From the NCBI GenBank assembly GCA_050729835.1, contig JBOHLS010000057.1, forward strand, positions 1-6,144: a stretch of DNA of 6,144 nt. Reading direction: 5' to 3'. Shown here piece by piece: positions 4,416-6,144 of this stretch (position 1 is its first letter; the number at the start of each line of letters is the position of its first letter). The notes under the pieces were generated by a model. That model was not told the DNA's origin, ran no database searches, and was given only the letters and a program-made list of their open reading frames with translations. This DNA is from REEB95 sp050729835. Its GTDB lineage: Bacteria; Pseudomonadota; Alphaproteobacteria; ATCC43930; CGMCC-115725. The translations under genes were made by a program, and so were the position numbers.

Positions 4416-5792
4416 ATGGCTTACGATTTCGATCTGTTCACCATCGGCGCCGGCTCGGGCGGCGTCGCGGCGTCGCGCCGCGCCGCCAGTTACGGCGCAC
4501 GCGTCGCCATCTGCGAGCAGGGCCGCGTCGGCGGCACCTGCGTGCTGCGCGGCTGCGTGCCGAAGAAGCTCCTGGTCTATGCCGCGCACTTTGCCGACGA
4601 GGCGGCGGACGCCGCCGGCTATGGCTGGCGCATGGCGCCGCCGGTGCATTCCTGGCCCGACCTGATCGCCGCCAAGAACCAGGAGACGACGCGGCTCGAA
4701 GGCGTCTACCGCAAGATGCTCAAGGATGCGGGCGCACAGCTCATCGAAGGCCGCGCCCGGCTGCTCGACGCGCATACGATCGAGGTCAACGGCAAGCGCC
4801 ACACCGCCGCCAACATCCTGCTCGCCATCGGCGGCCATCCGGCGACGCCCAAGCTCCCCGGCGTCGAGCACGTCGTCTCGTCGAACGAGGCGCTCGACCT
4901 GCCCACGCTGCCGCGCCACATCGTCATCGTCGGCGGCGGCTATATCGCCGTCGAGTTCGTCGGCATCTTCGCGGGCCTCGGCGCGTCGGTGCAGATGGTG
5001 ATCCGCGGCGAGGAGCTGTTGAACGGCTTCGACGACGATGTCCGCGTCCACCTGGCGCGCGAGATGCGCGCCCGCGGCATCGTCATCCACGCCCGCACCG
5101 AAATCGCCGCCATCGAGAAGCGCGGCGCCGGCTTCAGCCTCGCCACCAAGGCCGGCGCGGAGCTCTCGGCCGATTGCGTCATGTACGCCACCGGCCGGCG
5201 GCCCAACACGACCGGCATGGGTCTGGCCGAAATCGGCGTCGCGCTCCACCCCGAGACCGGCGCGATCAAGGTCGACGACTGGTCGCGCACCTCGGTGCCG
5301 AACATCTACGCCATCGGCGACGCCACCGACATGCTCAACCTGACGCCGACGGCGATTGCCGAAGGCCGCGCCTTGGCCGAGACCTTCTTCAACCACAATC
5401 CGATATGCGCCCGGCTCGAGATCGTGCCGACGGCGGTGTTCTCCAATCCGACCATTGGCGCGGTGGGCTTGACCGAGGCCGAGGCGCGCGCCGCGCACAC
5501 GGCGATCGACGTTTATCGCACCATCTTCCGGCCGTTGAAGAACACGCTCTCGGGCCGCGACGAGAAGACACTGATGAAGCTGATCGTCGATCGCGTCAGC
5601 GACCGGGTGCTCGGCGCGCACATGGTCGGACCCGACGCGCCCGAGATCATCGGCGCGCTCGCCGTCGCGCTCACCTGCGGCGCGACCAAGGCGCAATTCG
5701 ACCGCACCATCGGCATCCATCCGACCGCGTCGGAGGAATTTGTCACCTTGCGCAGCAAGCTGCCCGATCCCAAGGCCAAGGCGGCGGAGTAG
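4416..5792 (+). CDS. gor: Glutathione-disulfide reductase
   Basis: This 458-residue flavoenzyme reduces glutathione disulfide to two glutathiones with NADPH in the cytoplasm, sustaining thiol redox balance. The FAD site starts with GAGSGG (residues 11-16). The redox cysteines are C42 and C47 in GGTCVLRGCVPKK. The NADPH fold carries GGGYIAVE (173-180), with alanine at 178 as in NADPH users. The second FAD motif is NIYAIGDAT (296-304, D302). The dimer-interface active site is HPTASEE, giving catalytic H435 and E440. Length and order match bacterial glutathione reductases rather than mercuric reductase or lipoamide dehydrogenase. After R197 in VIRGEELLNGF, the usual second 2'-phosphate-contacting arginine is replaced by N203. 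The start MAYDFDLF is the conserved one, although no good ribosome site precedes it. It stands alone between repeat-rich spacers; trypanothione reductase-like alternatives are unlikely. Confidence 0.96.
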   Translation: MAYDFDLFTIGAGSGGVAASRRAASYGARVAICEQGRVGGTCVLRGCVPKKLLVYAAHFADEAADAAGYGWRMAPPVHSWPDLIAAKNQETTRLEGVYRKMLKDAGAQLIEGRARLLDAHTIEVNGKRHTAANILLAIGGHPATPKLPGVEHVVSSNEALDLPTLPRHIVIVGGGYIAVEFVGIFAGLGASVQMVIRGEELLNGFDDDVRVHLAREMRARGIVIHARTEIAAIEKRGAGFSLATKAGAELSADCVMYATGRRPNTTGMGLAEIGVALHPETGAIKVDDWSRTSVPNIYAIGDATDMLNLTPTAIAEGRALAETFFNHNPICARLEIVPTAVFSNPTIGAVGLTEAEARAAHTAIDVYRTIFRPLKNTLSGRDEKTLMKLIVDRVSDRVLGAHMVGPDAPEIIGALAVALTCGATKAQFDRTIGIHPTASEEFVTLRSKLPDPKAKAAE

Positions 5793-5819
5793 GGTTCCGG
5801 ACACCCCTCCGCGTTCGTC

Positions 5820-5849
5820 ATCGCGAGGCCACGAAGTGGCCGTGGCGAT
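5820..5849 (+). repeat. Hairpin 28 bases after the gor stop
   Basis: GGCCAC-GAA-GTGGCC (5827-5841) is a perfect inner hairpin, enclosed by ATCGC (5820-5824) and GCGAT (5845-5849). The flanking wording, GTCATCGCGAGG ... GGCGATCCAG, resembles a short dispersed repeat common in proteobacterial intergenic DNA (GTCATTGCGAG ... GCAATCCAG). It could stabilise or end the gor mRNA; there is no T run, so a classical terminator is not supported. Confidence 0.6.
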
Positions 5850-5869
5850 CCAGCAACACCGTAGATATC

Positions 5870-6021
5870 CTAGCGCATGATTGGATTGGGTTGAGAGCCC
5901 CCTCACCCAGCTTTGGGTATAGCTCGGCGGCGCCTCGCCAACCCAAAGCAACCCTCTCCCCCAATTTGGGAGAGAGGGAAGAGTGAGGGGTGCGATTCGA
6001 TCTCAGCCGATCATGCGCTAG
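5870..6021. repeat. Nested 152-bp inverted-repeat element after gor
   Basis: The ends CTAGCGCATGATTGG (5870-5884) and CCGATCATGCGCTAG (6007-6021) are complementary with one mismatch. Inside lie CCCCCTCACCC (5898-5908), a perfect 9-bp pair GCTTTGGGT (5910-5918) / ACCCAAAGC (5941-5949), a CCCTCTCCCCC/GGGAGAGAGGG hairpin (5953-5978) and GAGTGAGGGG (5981-5990). This is a REP-like core wrapped in a second inverted repeat, resembling a MITE-like composite. No coding sequence is inside and I see no clear target duplication. Confidence 0.65.
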
Positions 6022-6144
6022 TCTTACTGCGTCATAAGTTTTAGCGTTTCCTTGGCCACATTTGTGCACAGCAAGGGCATCGGAACAATGTCCGTGCGAG
6101 GGCGATGCTGAGCCTGTGGCGCAGGGTTGCGATGGAATCAGGGA

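Larger units (their letters stand above)
5793..6144. other. Spacer after gor; repeats and an open window edge
   Basis: No gene can be supported. The spacer holds a hairpin (5820-5849) and a nested inverted-repeat element (5870-6021). Beyond 6022, an ATG at 6105 opens a frame reading MLSLWRRVAMESG that runs off the window. A GAGGG lies only two bases before it, too close for a normal ribosome site, so I leave it as a possible gene start rather than a call. Confidence 0.5.

Noticed and set aside
5820..5849. Rho-independent terminator of gor
   Set aside because: A good stem is present but no T run follows it; kept only as a hairpin repeat.
3804..5951. 715-residue open frame on the minus strand
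   Set aside because: It lies antisense to gor and neighbouring genes, is rich in Arg, Asp, His and Gly runs and has no domain. It is the expected mirror of GC-rich codons in the real genes.
5174..5986. 270-residue plus-strand frame within and beyond gor
   Set aside because: Arg/His-rich out-of-frame reading of gor that runs into a repeat; no motif.

Overview
The window reads as a high-GC alphaproteobacterial chromosome, probably Hyphomicrobiales (Bradyrhizobium, Xanthobacteraceae and relatives). This rests on the glutathione reductase type (active site GGTCVLRGCVPKK), on GC-rich codon use, and on REP-like intergenic palindromes built from CCCTCACCC / CCCTCTCCCC words. The genus is inferred, not proven.

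The left part (about 1-2770) looks like an accessory segment. A Xre/MbcA/ParS-type antitoxin (332-850) and a RES-domain toxin (847-1524) overlap by ATGA. A third small frame starts at 1521, again by ATGA overlap, but is broken by a stop and a frameshift (1521-1732). A plausible sigma-70 promoter (280-308) carries two direct copies of GATTTGGAC around its -10 box, a good candidate for an autoregulatory operator. A diverged 26-bp direct repeat (235-260 and 1702-1727) brackets the module, and both copies fall in a frame ending RPLPVRRT(V/A)-stop. Downstream is a gene-poor stretch with three copies of GGGACARACT. The third copy is joined to the target site of a complete IS1595-type insertion sequence (2051-2761) with 17-bp perfect terminal inverted repeats and an 8-bp target duplication (ACTATCTT). 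Its transposase is dead, with a frameshift and an in-frame stop.

The right part (about 2900-6144) looks like chromosomal backbone. It holds a secreted DUF2141-type protein (3229-3696), a small two-helix membrane protein (3864-4136) and glutathione-disulfide reductase gor (4416-5792), all on the plus strand and separated by spacers with REP-like palindromes. The spacer before gor holds two back-to-back perfect hairpins closed by an outer stem, a potential three-way junction. The spacer after gor holds a short hairpin and then a nested 152-bp inverted-repeat element.

Functionally, the TA module acts on its own: family knowledge says RES toxins consume NAD+ and the Xre partner neutralises them and represses the operon. 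gor maintains reduced glutathione using NADPH. No link between the two halves is visible. The least explained items are the bracketing repeat with shared coding tail, the degenerate third TA-linked gene and the folded repeat before gor. No clearly new multi-gene system is present.
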